From: Burkholderiales bacterium
GTDB taxonomy: Bacteria > Pseudomonadota > Gammaproteobacteria > Burkholderiales > Casimicrobiaceae
Reading direction: 5' to 3'
DNA length: 43,288 bases
Assembly (NCBI GenBank): GCA_025927765.1
Contig: JAICKU010000026.1
Coordinates: forward strand, 1 to 43,288
The notes beneath the pieces were generated by a model. The model ran no database searches. It had not been told where the DNA came from and saw nothing but the letters and a program-made list of their open reading frames with translations. A program made the translations under genes and the position numbers. This document shows, in pieces, positions 8,704-17,222 of the stretch; position 1 is the first letter of the stretch; every line of letters begins with the position of its first letter.

Positions 8704-8840
8704 TAGCCGGGGAGAACGCGAGTTGATGGGGGCTGCGCGCGGTCGGTCGTGCACCAGCCGTTGCCGTCGCGGGCGATCAGCCCGCCATCAGGCGGGGCGC
8801 AATGGCAGCGACCGTTGCATTCGCTGCTCGGCCGCCGACC

Positions 8841-9674
8841 CTACCCCTCCGACACGCGCTCCGCCAACAACGCCTCGACCATGTGCACGAGCTTCGGGTT
8901 CTGCGGCGTCGTCGTGCTGTCGAATGCGGCGACCGCGTTGCCGTGCCGATCGACGAGGTACTTGTAGAAGTTCCACTGTGGCGTCACGCCGGTGCTCGCC
9001 GCCAACGCGGCGAACAGCGGATTCGATGCCAGGCTCGTCACGCTCGACTTCTGGAACATCGGGAATTCGACGCCGTACGTGAGCCGGCAGAACTTCGCGA
9101 TCTCCTCGTTGCTTCCGGGCTCCTGTCCGCCGAAATCGTTCGAGGGAAAGCCGACGACGACGAGGCCACGCGTGCGGTACTTGCGGTACATCGCCTCGAG
9201 GCCCTCGTACTGGTCGGTGTACGCGCAATAGCTCGCCGTGTTCACGACAAGCAGCACCTTTCCGCGGAACTGGCACAGCGACTGCGGCTCGCCGGTCTGC
9301 AGCCGATTGAACTGCTGGCGCAGAAGCGGCGGGCAGTCGGCCGGCGTGTCGACCGCCGCGCGATCGCTGCGGGGGCCGGGCGGCGTGGCGACCGGGCCGA
9401 TCGCGGCGGTGACGAGCGGACCGCTTTCGATCGGCGTGGCGCTGTCGAGCGCCGCGCCGAGTGGCGCATCGAGCGCGCTGTCGTCGTCGGCCGCCGTCGC
9501 TTGCGGGCCGGGTATCGCATCGGTCGACGACCTGTCGATCGCTGCGATCGGTGCGACCGCGTTGACGATCGCCTCGGGCCACGTGACGTCGTGCAGCGCC
9601 AATGCGCCGGCGAGCAGCATGACGCCCGCCACTGCGAGGACCAGCGACGCGATGCGGATGCGCTTGCGGTTCAT
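8841..9674 (-). CDS. Membrane-anchored glutathione peroxidase family protein
   Basis: A 277-residue protein: an N-terminal membrane anchor or uncleaved signal (residues 5-28), an Ala/Pro/Asp-rich linker (about 40-112), then a GPx domain. Catalytic Cys150 replaces selenocysteine in NTASYCAYTDQYEGL. Gln184 (GGQEPG) and Trp234-Asn235 (WNFYKYL) complete the tetrad. Cys196 (KFC) matches the resolving Cys of thioredoxin-dependent GPx enzymes. The anchor places it facing the periplasm, where it would reduce hydroperoxides, perhaps of lipids. ATG at 9674 is preceded by GGAGGG on the minus strand; an upstream extension to 9782 has no such site. It is divergent from the B12-type MerR regulator, with 71 bp between starts. 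Confidence 0.92.
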   Translation of the reverse strand: MNRKRIRIASLVLAVAGVMLLAGALALHDVTWPEAIVNAVAPIAAIDRSSTDAIPGPQATAADDDSALDAPLGAALDSATPIESGPLVTAAIGPVATPPGPRSDRAAVDTPADCPPLLRQQFNRLQTGEPQSLCQFRGKVLLVVNTASYCAYTDQYEGLEAMYRKYRTRGLVVVGFPSNDFGGQEPGSNEEIAKFCRLTYGVEFPMFQKSSVTSLASNPLFAALAASTGVTPQWNFYKYLVDRHGNAVAAFDSTTTPQNPKLVHMVEALLAERVSEG

Positions 9675-9745
9675 TCGACTACCCTCCGCGCCTTGCGCTT
9701 CGGGACTGACTTGCCGTCGGGGCGGCCCATGCGAACGGACGGCAC

Positions 9746-10714
9746 GTGAAACGCTACGATAGCGCTTCCGACCCGCCCCCACAACGCCGCGTGCAATCCG
9801 AAACCGAACTCGCGCAGAACATCAGCGCCGTCGAACGCGAGACGGGGCTGTCGAAAGACGTGCTGCGGATGTGGGAGCGCCGCTACGGCTTTCCCAAGCC
9901 GGCACGCGACGACAACGGCGAGCGCCAGTACACGCTGTCCGAAACGGTGAAGCTCCGCGCGATCAAGCGGCTGATGGACATCGGCCTTCGCCCCGGGAAG
10001 ATCATCGGCCTCACGCTCGACGAATTGACGGCGATGGCCGACGCGCGTGCACCCATGCGGCGCGAGACGGGCATCACGTCCGAGCACGATGTCGTGGGGC
10101 TGCTGCGCGCGCACGACGTCGCCGCGCTCCGGCACGCGCTCGCGCGCTGGCTGATGCGCGACGGCCTGCAGCGCTTCGTGCTCGAGACGCTCGCGCCGCT
10201 GGTGCGCCAGGTGGGCGACGCGTGGATGCGTGGCGACCTGCACGTCTTCGAGGAGCACCTCTTCACCGAGCAGGTGCAGGGCGCGTTGCGCGCCGCCATC
10301 AATGCGCTCGGCCGCCATTCGGGGCATCCGCGCGTGCTGCTCACCACCTTGTCGAGCGAGCAGCACGCGCTCGGACTGTTGATGGTCGAGGCGCTGCTCG
10401 TGCCCGAAGGCGCGCACTGCGTGGCGCTCGGCCCGCAGACGCCGCTCGACGAGGTGCGCCGTGCGGCTGTCGCGCACGCGGTCGACATCGTCGCACTGTC
10501 GTTTTCCGGCGCCTTCCCGGTGCGGCACGCCACCGAAAGCCTCGCGCGGCTGCGCCGCCACCTTCCCGCATCGGTGGCGTTGTGGGCGGGGGGCGACATG
10601 ACGCGCCGTGTGCGCAAGACCTTGCCCGGCGTGCTGCTGCTGCCCGACCTCGCCGCATCGGTCACCGCATTGCGCGGCTTTCGCGGCTACGACGCGACGC
10701 TGCCGCTCGCATGA
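9746..10714 (+). CDS. MerR-family regulator with cobalamin-binding domain (CarH/LitR type)
   Basis: 322 residues. A MerR winged helix comes first (SAVERETGLSKDVLRMWERRYGFP, about 27-50). A four-helix subdomain follows with Trp160-x9-Glu170-His171, the exact spacing seen in CarH. A Rossmann B12-binding fold has Glu205-x-His207-x-x-Gly210, then SxS at 252-254 and Gly282-Gly283. In CarH/LitR proteins adenosylcobalamin makes DNA binding light-sensitive. Here light sensing is inferred only from motif conservation. The start is GTG at 9746 with GGACGG upstream; a second GTG at 9790 is possible. It diverges from the peroxidase gene and overlaps the downstream hydrolase by ATGA, so both are candidate targets or partners. 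Confidence 0.92.
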   Translation: MKRYDSASDPPPQRRVQSETELAQNISAVERETGLSKDVLRMWERRYGFPKPARDDNGERQYTLSETVKLRAIKRLMDIGLRPGKIIGLTLDELTAMADARAPMRRETGITSEHDVVGLLRAHDVAALRHALARWLMRDGLQRFVLETLAPLVRQVGDAWMRGDLHVFEEHLFTEQVQGALRAAINALGRHSGHPRVLLTTLSSEQHALGLLMVEALLVPEGAHCVALGPQTPLDEVRRAAVAHAVDIVALSFSGAFPVRHATESLARLRRHLPASVALWAGGDMTRRVRKTLPGVLLLPDLAASVTALRGFRGYDATLPLA

Positions 10715-11601
10715 ACGGCGCGACGATCGCGCTTGCGCTCGCCGCGATACCCCTCGTCTACTTCGCGGTGATGCTGGTGCTGACCGCGATGTATTTCGCG
10801 CTCGCGTGGTTCTTTCGCGCGCGGCGCCCGCCCGGACGGCGCATCGGCCCGCGGGCGACGCTGCGGCTCGTGTGGCGCGAATACCTGGCGCTCGCGGGTG
10901 CGGTGCCCCGACTGCTGCTGCATCGTGTCCTCGTGCGCGATTCGCCGCCGGCGCGCGTCGAAGTGCCCGTCGTGCTCGTGCACGGCGTGCTGTGCAATGC
11001 CGGCATCTGGGCGCGTTTCGCGCGCTTCCTGCGCCGCTCGGGCATCGACGGCGTGTATGCGCTGTCGTACGGGCCGCCGCTCGCGTCGATCGAGTCGTTC
11101 GCCGAGCAGCTCGCAGGCAAGATCGACGCTGCGCTGGCCGCGACAGGTGGTGCGCACGTCGTCATCGTTGCGCACAGCATGGGCGGCCTCGTGACGCGCG
11201 CGTATCTGCGCCGCCACGGCCGCCGCAAGATCGCGCGCGTGCTCACCATCGGCACGCCGCATCACGGCAGCGTGTTCGCGTCGTGCTTCCCCGGGGTGTC
11301 GCTTGCGCAGATGCGACTCGGCAACCGGTGGCTGGCAGAACTGAATGCGACGCCGCTCGATCCGGCGCTGCGGTTCGTGTCGCTGTGGTCATGGCACGAC
11401 TCGATGGTCGCGCCGCAGACGTCGTCGGATCTGCCCGGTGCCGTCGACGTGCCGCTGATCGGCATCGGTCACAACGCGTTGCTCGGCGATCCGCAGGTAT
11501 TCGCGTTCGCGCTCGCCGAGATCGTCGCGGCGCGCAATGCGCGCATGCCGGACGAACCTTCGCCCGGCATCGTGCTCGTCGATCAGGGCCAGGCCGGATA
11601 G
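10711..11601 (+). CDS. Alpha/beta-hydrolase, triacylglycerol lipase-like
   Basis: 296 residues with an N-terminal membrane helix (about 5-32), probably an uncleaved anchor. The alpha/beta-hydrolase core shows the oxyanion motif VPVVLVHGVLCNAGIW, the nucleophile elbow AHSMGG with Ser156, TIGTPHHGS, a candidate Asp in WSWHDSMV and a candidate His in GIGHNALL. This pattern is typical of bacterial lipase/esterase class proteins. The substrate is unknown. The start overlaps the MerR stop (ATGA), so translation is probably coupled. The 3' end overlaps the convergent amino-acid-binding-protein gene by 19 bp. Confidence 0.9.
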   Translation: MNGATIALALAAIPLVYFAVMLVLTAMYFALAWFFRARRPPGRRIGPRATLRLVWREYLALAGAVPRLLLHRVLVRDSPPARVEVPVVLVHGVLCNAGIWARFARFLRRSGIDGVYALSYGPPLASIESFAEQLAGKIDAALAATGGAHVVIVAHSMGGLVTRAYLRRHGRRKIARVLTIGTPHHGSVFASCFPGVSLAQMRLGNRWLAELNATPLDPALRFVSLWSWHDSMVAPQTSSDLPGAVDVPLIGIGHNALLGDPQVFAFALAEIVAARNARMPDEPSPGIVLVDQGQAG

Positions 11602-12479
11602 GTATTCGGAATGACGAAGGCTTCCTTCAGGTACTGATTCATCGGCACGGTCAGTTCCTTCGTCGCGAACCACTTCGCGTAGATGCGGCGCACTTCGCCG
11701 CTCTGGAAGAGCTCGTTCAGCGTGCGGTCGACGAGTCGCTCGAACGCTGGATCGTCCTTGCGCAGCATGATGCCGTACGGCTCGACCGACAGGTACTTGC
11801 CCACGACGGCGTAGTCGCCCGGCTTGTCGGCCTTCGAGATCAATCCGTAGAGCAGCACGTCGTCCATCGGGAACGCGACTGCGCGTCCGTCGGCGACGGC
11901 GGCGAACGATTCGTTGTGGTCCTTCGTCTCGAGGATCGTGAGCTTCAGCACGCGGTCCTCGTTCATCTGCTTCAGCATCTTCTCGCTCGTCGTGCCCTTC
12001 GTCACGACGACGGTCTTGCCGCGCAGGTCCTCGACGCCGTTGATGTGGGACGACTTCTTCGCGAGCATCTTGATGCCGGCGACGAAGGTCGTGTACGCGA
12101 ACGCGACGTCCTTCTGGCGATCACGCGTGTTGGTCGTCGATCCGCATTCGAGGTCGACCTTGCCGTCCTTCACCATCTGGATCCGGTTGGACGACGTCAC
12201 CGGCACGAAGCGCACGTCGAGCCGCGGCATCCTGAGCTCGCTCTTGACCGCGTCGGCGACCTTGAGGCACAGGTCGATCGAATAGCCCTGCGGCTGCTTC
12301 TGCGCGTCGATGTACGAGAACGGCAGGCTCGCTTCGCGCACGCCGATCGTGATCGCGCCGCCGTCGTGGATGCGCTTCAGCGTGTCGATCGCAGGCGGCT
12401 TGTCCTGCGCGTTGGCGTGGGACGCTGCGAGCGCGAAGGCGACGCCGAGCGCCGCGGCGAGGGGTCGGAGCGGGTTCAT
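11583..12479 (-). CDS. Amino-acid ABC transporter substrate-binding protein (GltI-like)
   Basis: 298 residues with a signal peptide ending ASHANA near residue 24, placing it in the periplasm. It belongs to bacterial extracellular solute-binding protein family 3: it has GVREASLPFSYID, GYSIDLCLKVADAV, LECGSTTNTRDRQKDVAFA and GKTVVVTKGTT segments. The closest functional group is glutamate/aspartate binders. No permease or ATPase gene is adjacent, so it must serve a transporter encoded elsewhere or act alone. A hairpin pair at 12513-12595 lies just upstream. Confidence 0.9.
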   Translation of the reverse strand: MNPLRPLAAALGVAFALAASHANAQDKPPAIDTLKRIHDGGAITIGVREASLPFSYIDAQKQPQGYSIDLCLKVADAVKSELRMPRLDVRFVPVTSSNRIQMVKDGKVDLECGSTTNTRDRQKDVAFAYTTFVAGIKMLAKKSSHINGVEDLRGKTVVVTKGTTSEKMLKQMNEDRVLKLTILETKDHNESFAAVADGRAVAFPMDDVLLYGLISKADKPGDYAVVGKYLSVEPYGIMLRKDDPAFERLVDRTLNELFQSGEVRRIYAKWFATKELTVPMNQYLKEAFVIPNTYPAWP

Positions 12480-12512
12480 GCCGGCGGCATATGCAAGATC
12501 GACGCCACCCGC

Positions 12513-12595
12513 GGGAATGAGGGTCGAAGCCTCATTCCCTCCGCGGCTTTCGCTATTGCTTGCGTTCGCGCTGGAGACGAGGGTCCGACCCTCGT
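12513..12595. repeat. Paired palindromes with GAGGGTC cores
   Basis: Two hairpins lie between the amino-acid-binding protein and the PHA-system gene. The first has a perfect 10-bp stem, GGGAATGAGG/CCTCATTCCC (12513-12522 and 12530-12539). The second is ACGAGGGT/ACCCTCGT (12577-12584 and 12588-12595) followed by TTTT on the plus strand. On the minus strand the second reads CGAAAAACGAGGGTCGGA, matching the outer frame (GAAAA, then GGGTCnGA) of the elements at 30171 and 33932. It may also terminate the PHA-system transcript. Confidence 0.65.
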
Positions 12596-12636
12596 TTTTC
12601 GGGCTGACGCGGAGCGTCCACGTCTGACGCGCGCGA

Positions 12637-12927
12637 CTACGCCGGACCGCCCGGACCCCCCAATCGGTCGAGCTCGTCGTTGATCCGCCGCTCGATCACG
12701 GGCTTCATCGCGCCGAACAGCAGCCCGAGCGTCAGGTCGAGCGCGATCGTTGCGGGCCCCACGCGCATCGACCCGGAAACGCCCGGTCGCTGGAAGCGGA
12801 TCACGTCGTCGTCCCACCGCCAGACGAGCGCGAAGCGCTGCTCGAAGTCGCGTGCGAGACGCTCGGCCAGCGCCTTCGCCTGCGCGTGCGCGAGATGATG
12901 CGGTCGCTCGATCGAAAGATGCGGCAT
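12637..12927 (-). CDS. Polyhydroxyalkanoic acid system family protein
   Basis: A 96-residue protein of the PHA_gran_rgn type. It begins MPHLSIERPHHLAHAQAKAL and has the conserved central W.WDDD.I.F and MRVGPATIALDLTLG segments. Such proteins are found in PHA-producing proteobacteria and are linked to polyester granules; their biochemical role is poorly defined. The ATG at 12927 was chosen because family similarity begins there. In-frame upstream codons to 13077 read as Arg/Ser-rich non-family sequence and would overlap the recQ 5' region. No PHA synthase gene is in this window. Confidence 0.8.
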   Translation of the reverse strand: MPHLSIERPHHLAHAQAKALAERLARDFEQRFALVWRWDDDVIRFQRPGVSGSMRVGPATIALDLTLGLLFGAMKPVIERRINDELDRLGGPGGPA

Positions 12928-13090
12928 GCGATATGAACGGCGACGAGTGCCTGTCGGCGATGGTAGCAGCAGACGGGCGTGCGCGCCGTAGGACGCGGCC
13001 GACGCCGACATGATGAGCGCGCCGATACGCGCGCCCCGCCCGCGCGATGCATGCTCGCAGCTTCTCGAAGGCTTCACGAAGGATCACCTC

Positions 13091-14824
13091 ATGGCGCGCC
13101 AGCGCAAACCGGAGGCGCGGGAGTTGAAGCGCGCCCTTCGCAGGACGTTCGGCATCGAGCACCTGCGCGACGACCAGGAGCGCGTGATCGCGCGCGTGCT
13201 CGCGGGCCAGGACACGCTCGCCATCATGCCGACGGGCGCCGGCAAGTCGCTCTGCTACCAGCTGCCTGCCGTGTTGCAGCAGGGCGCGACGGTGGTCGTG
13301 TCGCCGCTGATCGCGCTCATCAAGGACCAGGGCGACAAGCTGGAGGACGCGAACGTCGAATCCGCGGCGCTCGACAGCAGCCACACCGAGGCGCAATCGG
13401 ACGCAGCGCTCGACCACGTGCGGCGGGGCGACACGCAGATCGTGTTCGTGACGCCCGAGCGGATGACCGACGAGGCAACGCTGGCGTCGCTCGCGAAGTC
13501 CGGCGTGTCGCTGTTCGTCGTCGACGAGGCGCATTGCATCTCGCAATGGGGCCACGATTTCCGCCCGGCCTATCTCGAGCTCGGCACCGCCATCGATGCG
13601 CTGGGCAAGCCGCCGGTGCTCGCGCTGACGGCCACCGCCACGGACGAAGTCGCACGCGACATCGCGAAACAGCTCGGCCGCCCGAGCATGCAGATCGTGC
13701 ACGCGGACATGTATCGCGAGAACCTGCACTATCGCGTCGTGCACGTGACGAGCGACGACGAGCGCATCGCGAAGATGATCGAGATCGTCCGCTCGGCGAC
13801 GGGTGTCGGCATCGTGTACGCCGCCACCATCAAGGTCGCCGACACACTGTACGCCGCGATGAAGGCGGCGGGCCTGCGCGTGGGGCTTTATCACGGCGAG
13901 CGCACGGCACGCGAGCGCCGCGAAGCGCAGGACGCGTTCATGGCCGACGAATATCAGGCGATCGTCGCGACGAACGCGTTCGGGCTCGGCATCGACAAGC
14001 CCGACGTGCGCCTGGTGCTGCACGCGCAGATGCCGGGCAGCATCGAGGCGTATTACCAGGAATCGGGTCGCGCGGGCCGCGACGGCGAAGCGGCCGATTG
14101 CGTATTGCTCTACGATCTTCGCGACCGGCGCGTGCAGCGCTTCTTCCTCGCCAATCGCTATCCCGACGCGGCCCAGGTCGGCGCCGTGCAGGACGCGATC
14201 GAGCGGCAATCGCGCGACGGGCCGGTCGCACTCGACGCGTTGCGCGAATCGCTGCCCGATATCGGCAAGACGAAGATCCGCGTCGCGATCAAGCTGCTCG
14301 TGGACGCGGGCGTCGTCGCGCGCCGCCCCGGCGGCAAGGCGGCGATGAAGAAGGCGCAGCTCGACGACGAGCACCTGCACGAACTCGCCGCGCGCTACGC
14401 GGAGAAGGCGGAACAGGACCGCGAGAAGCTCGAGCGCATGGTGTTCTACGCGCAAACCGGCTTGTGCCGCTGGCGCGTCATCCTCGAGTACTTCGGCGAG
14501 CATCTCGAAGATGACCGCTGCGGTGACTGCGACAACTGCCGGCGCGCCGAGCGGCACGCGCGGAAAGAGGCCGTGACCGAGCAGGTTGCCTCGACGCCGA
14601 AACCCGCGGGCAAGCGGCGGGAGTATGCGGCAGGCGACGAGGTGCGCGTTCCCCGTTACGGCGCGGGGCGCGTGCAAAGCGCGACCGGGGAGGAAGTCAC
14701 CGTCGAGTTTGCGAACGGCGACGCCCGCACGTTCCTGCGCAGCTACGTACGTCGCCGCAACGCGCGCCGGGCGGGCGAGGTCAAGCGTCCGCCCGGCGAA
14801 TCCGAAGCACGAGCGCCGGCGTAG
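13091..14824 (+). CDS. RecQ-family ATP-dependent DNA helicase
   Basis: 577 residues. Walker A is PTGAGKS with Lys52; the DEAH box is at 145-148, followed by [11 protein letters not shown], the aromatic-rich RecQ loop. Motif VI is ESGRAGRDG. The Zn-binding cysteines lie in [10 protein letters not shown] and CGDCDNC. A 3'-5' helicase of this family acts in recombination and replication-fork repair. There is no HRDC domain. Instead the last ~70 residues form a small barrel-like segment ([14 protein letters not shown], then [14 protein letters not shown]) resembling the Tudor-like tail of UvrD/CarD-type proteins. ATG 13091 has AAGGA upstream; an ATG at 13010 adds a non-family leader. Confidence 0.95.
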   Translation: MARQRKPEARELKRALRRTFGIEHLRDDQERVIARVLAGQDTLAIMPTGAGKSLCYQLPAVLQQGATVVVSPLIALIKDQGDKLEDANVESAALDSSHTEAQSDAALDHVRRGDTQIVFVTPERMTDEATLASLAKSGVSLFVVDEAHCISQWGHDFRPAYLELGTAIDALGKPPVLALTATATDEVARDIAKQLGRPSMQIVHADMYRENLHYRVVHVTSDDERIAKMIEIVRSATGVGIVYAATIKVADTLYAAMKAAGLRVGLYHGERTARERREAQDAFMADEYQAIVATNAFGLGIDKPDVRLVLHAQMPGSIEAYYQESGRAGRDGEAADCVLLYDLRDRRVQRFFLANRYPDAAQVGAVQDAIERQSRDGPVALDALRESLPDIGKTKIRVAIKLLVDAGVVARRPGGKAAMKKAQLDDEHLHELAARYAEKAEQDREKLERMVFYAQTGLCRWRVILEYFGEHLEDDRCGDCDNCRRAERHARKEAVTEQVASTPKPAGKRREYAAGDEVRVPRYGAGRVQSATGEEVTVEFANGDARTFLRSYVRRRNARRAGEVKRPPGESEARAPA

Positions 14825-14852
14825 CGGACACGTCCCGCCGGCGTCGTGCGTG

Positions 14853-16988
14853 TCAGTTCGAGCTCGGGAACGGCACCTCGTCGGTATAGGACTGCACCTC
14901 GGACGGCAGGAGCAGGCCGCGCGCGACCAACGCGACGGCAGCGAGGAACCGCTCGTGCCTGAACTGCGCAGCACCCTTCGGATAGAGCTCGTCGAGCGAC
15001 GGCCGCGCATCCCCGGACTGCTTCTGCGCTTGGGTGGAGGCGAATGGAAGGAACCCGCCGTTGCCACCGCACAACTCGTCTTCCGCGTGTCCGGCCGCGC
15101 GGAAGTTGCGCCCCATGTACGTGCCGAGGGGCGCCGCGAGGTCAGGCGTGATCACGCCGCCTTCGGGATTGCCGAAGCGGTCCGTGGTCGGCACGTAGAT
15201 CGGGTAGGCAGCACCGAACGTGGGCGGCTGCACCGAGTAGTCGCCGAGCCGGACCTGAACGATCCGCCGGTTGAAGGGGAGTCCGGGGATGCGCGGCCAG
15301 GCTGCCGCGGCCTGATCGAGCGTTTGCAGCGTACCGGCGTTCAGGTTCGGATATTCCGAGGCGGGAGGGAGCGCACCGAGGCTGATCCACCTGTCCATGG
15401 CAACCGTGAGGGCCCGGAACACAGGCTTGCCGTCGACAGGATCGCTGTGCAGCTTGCAGATCGACAGCGGACGCGGCGTGCCATCGCCAGGCCCGTGCTG
15501 CTGGCCCGTGATCTGGAAGACGCGGACGTTGGCCGGCAGCACGAGACCGTTGTCGCGCGCTGCGCTGATGTAGTCGCGCTTGGAGGCGCCGGGCGGCACC
15601 GCGAGCGGACCACCCATGGTATCGGTCACGAGGAGTGACGCGTGCCCGTTCCAGGTTTCGAAGTCGGAGTCGATCTGGAAGATCTTCGGACAGGTCGCGT
15701 CGGCGTCGCACTTCTTCAGGATGCCGTCGGTCTTGCCGGTGAACGGGTCGGTGAGCGTCTGGTAGGTGAACGGGAACTCGCCGCCGGGGTAATTGTGGTC
15801 CTCGTGCTGACGGATCCATCGCGACGTCTGCGCGAACGGGAATTCGTCAGGCGAAAGATTGTGGTCGGTCTTCTTGCCTCCGGCCACCAGGGCGATCACG
15901 CCGTCGAAGACGCGCTTCCCGCTCAAGTCGGTGTTGAAGCCTTGCCACAGGAAGTCCCGGAGGAACCGGCCATCCTGCGACACACCCCATCCGATGACTG
16001 CGGTCGGCTTGCCGGCGCCTGCGAGGTTGCCACCTTCACCGACGCTGCCATAAGGCGCAGCGCGCAGGTAGGAGACCAGGTCGCGCACGGAGACGAACCC
16101 GACGCCACCGACCCAGGGATTCTTGGCATCGTAGACGACCTCGTAAATCGCGCCCCGGTCGAACCCCATTGCAACGGCTTGCGACAGGTCGAGCCGGATG
16201 CTGCCGTCGGACGGGAAGGTCACGGCCGACGCGGACAACGGCACCCGGGGATCGTCGTAGTCCTCCCGCACAGTGAGCGTGACGTGATCCGCGGTACTGT
16301 CGAGACTGGCCGGCGGGTAGGTGAGATCCGCGGTGAGGATGTTTCCGGCAACGCTCTGGCGACCGCCGCTCTCGGTGCTGTCCGGAATCAACACGTTCAT
16401 CGTCCGTCTGACGATCGGCTGACTTCCGGGCAGGCTCGCGATCGGGAAATCGGCGCTGTAGGTTACGGTGTTTGGATCCGCGTCCGGCTGCCATGCGCTC
16501 CACACGATCTCGTAGCCTTGTTGCATGAGAAAGCCGTTCCCCGGATCGGTCAGGGTTCCCTCGTTCAGGTCACCAAAGCTCGTCGGGTCGTGGCCGCGGT
16601 TGATGACGTCAAAGAAGATCTTGCCGTTGCCCTTGCTCGCATCGGTCGGGCGAAGCATGCGGAAGTCCATGCTGTAGTCGATCAGTCCCTGGGCATCCAG
16701 CGGCGCGTCCTCGAGATAGGCAAGCCCCGCATTCGCCGCGACGTGGGGATCGATGGTTCCATGGGCCGTGCCGCTCACCAGCTCGTAGGTGCCCACGCGG
16801 CCGAACGTGGCGCCACCGAATGCGGGCGTCACGCTGTCGATACTGATTGCGGTGATGCCGCCTGCTTGCACCGTGCCTCGAGCGGCCGATGCGGTCGTGG
16901 CGACAGACACGACGGCGGCGGTCACCAAGGCGATGCGCAGCGCGCGGCGATGGAAATCGAATCGATGGGGCAACGCAAGATGTTTCAT
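14853..16988 (-). CDS. Exported alpha/beta-hydrolase-domain protein
   Basis: 711 residues with a signal peptide (cleavage near TTASA, residue ~36), so periplasmic or secreted. It matches the large alpha/beta hydrolase domain family typified by GKIFFDVINRGHD, GFLMQQGYEIVWSAWQPD, AVIGWGVSQDGRFLRDFLWQGFN and EFPFAQTSRWIRQHEDHN. The GWGVSQDGR segment occupies the place of a nucleophile elbow. Substrate is unknown; some relatives sit in aromatic or steroid degradation loci. The minus-strand start ATG at 16988 has GGAGG with good spacing. It is divergent from the TetR gene; the palindrome at 17192-17222 could influence both. Confidence 0.88.
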   Translation of the reverse strand: MKHLALPHRFDFHRRALRIALVTAAVVSVATTASAARGTVQAGGITAISIDSVTPAFGGATFGRVGTYELVSGTAHGTIDPHVAANAGLAYLEDAPLDAQGLIDYSMDFRMLRPTDASKGNGKIFFDVINRGHDPTSFGDLNEGTLTDPGNGFLMQQGYEIVWSAWQPDADPNTVTYSADFPIASLPGSQPIVRRTMNVLIPDSTESGGRQSVAGNILTADLTYPPASLDSTADHVTLTVREDYDDPRVPLSASAVTFPSDGSIRLDLSQAVAMGFDRGAIYEVVYDAKNPWVGGVGFVSVRDLVSYLRAAPYGSVGEGGNLAGAGKPTAVIGWGVSQDGRFLRDFLWQGFNTDLSGKRVFDGVIALVAGGKKTDHNLSPDEFPFAQTSRWIRQHEDHNYPGGEFPFTYQTLTDPFTGKTDGILKKCDADATCPKIFQIDSDFETWNGHASLLVTDTMGGPLAVPPGASKRDYISAARDNGLVLPANVRVFQITGQQHGPGDGTPRPLSICKLHSDPVDGKPVFRALTVAMDRWISLGALPPASEYPNLNAGTLQTLDQAAAAWPRIPGLPFNRRIVQVRLGDYSVQPPTFGAAYPIYVPTTDRFGNPEGGVITPDLAAPLGTYMGRNFRAAGHAEDELCGGNGGFLPFASTQAQKQSGDARPSLDELYPKGAAQFRHERFLAAVALVARGLLLPSEVQSYTDEVPFPSSN

Positions 16989-17191
16989 CGTCATTCCTCC
17001 AGACATGCGCGAATGACCGGCCAGGGGGTCATCGTTCCTGCTCGTAGCTGCGTGCTGGCCCAAGCAACGGAATGTTATGCAGCGCAGTCGCGTGCGCGCT
17101 TTCAGAAAACGGCGACAACTTTCACAAAGCTGCGAATATCTGGCGGCGGCGTCGCGGGACGGCGCGGCTCTCGTGCTTGCCTGCGCCGTCG

Positions 17192-17222
17192 TTCAAACGT
17201 ATGATTCAAACATGCGTATGAA
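17192..17222. promoter_or_regulatory. 31-bp near-palindrome over the TetR start (candidate operator)
   Basis: Twelve of fifteen base pairs match around a central C at 17207. The left half reads TTCAAACGTATGATT and the right half AAACATGCGTATGAA. Mismatches fall at positions 5, 9 and 13 of each half. The site covers the TetR ATG codons at 17212 and 17218. Size and place suit a TetR dimer (or dimer pair) repressing its own operon. The 200 bases between it and the divergent hydrolase gene show no convincing sigma-70 promoter. Confidence 0.7.

Noticed and set aside
8704-8840. Possible terminator between the TauE/SafE gene and the peroxidase
   Set aside because: Inverted GCGGGC/GCCCGC words are present but there is no clean stem with a T tract.
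8841-9674. Loss of a catalytic Gln in the peroxidase (NDF instead of NQF in the FPSN motif)
   Set aside because: Counting from the catalytic Cys, the tetrad Gln is the one in GGQEPG (Gln184), which is present.
12476-15067. 863-residue minus-strand open frame
   Set aside because: Runs antisense to recQ and through the hairpin region; composition is Arg/Ala-rich with no recognisable domain.
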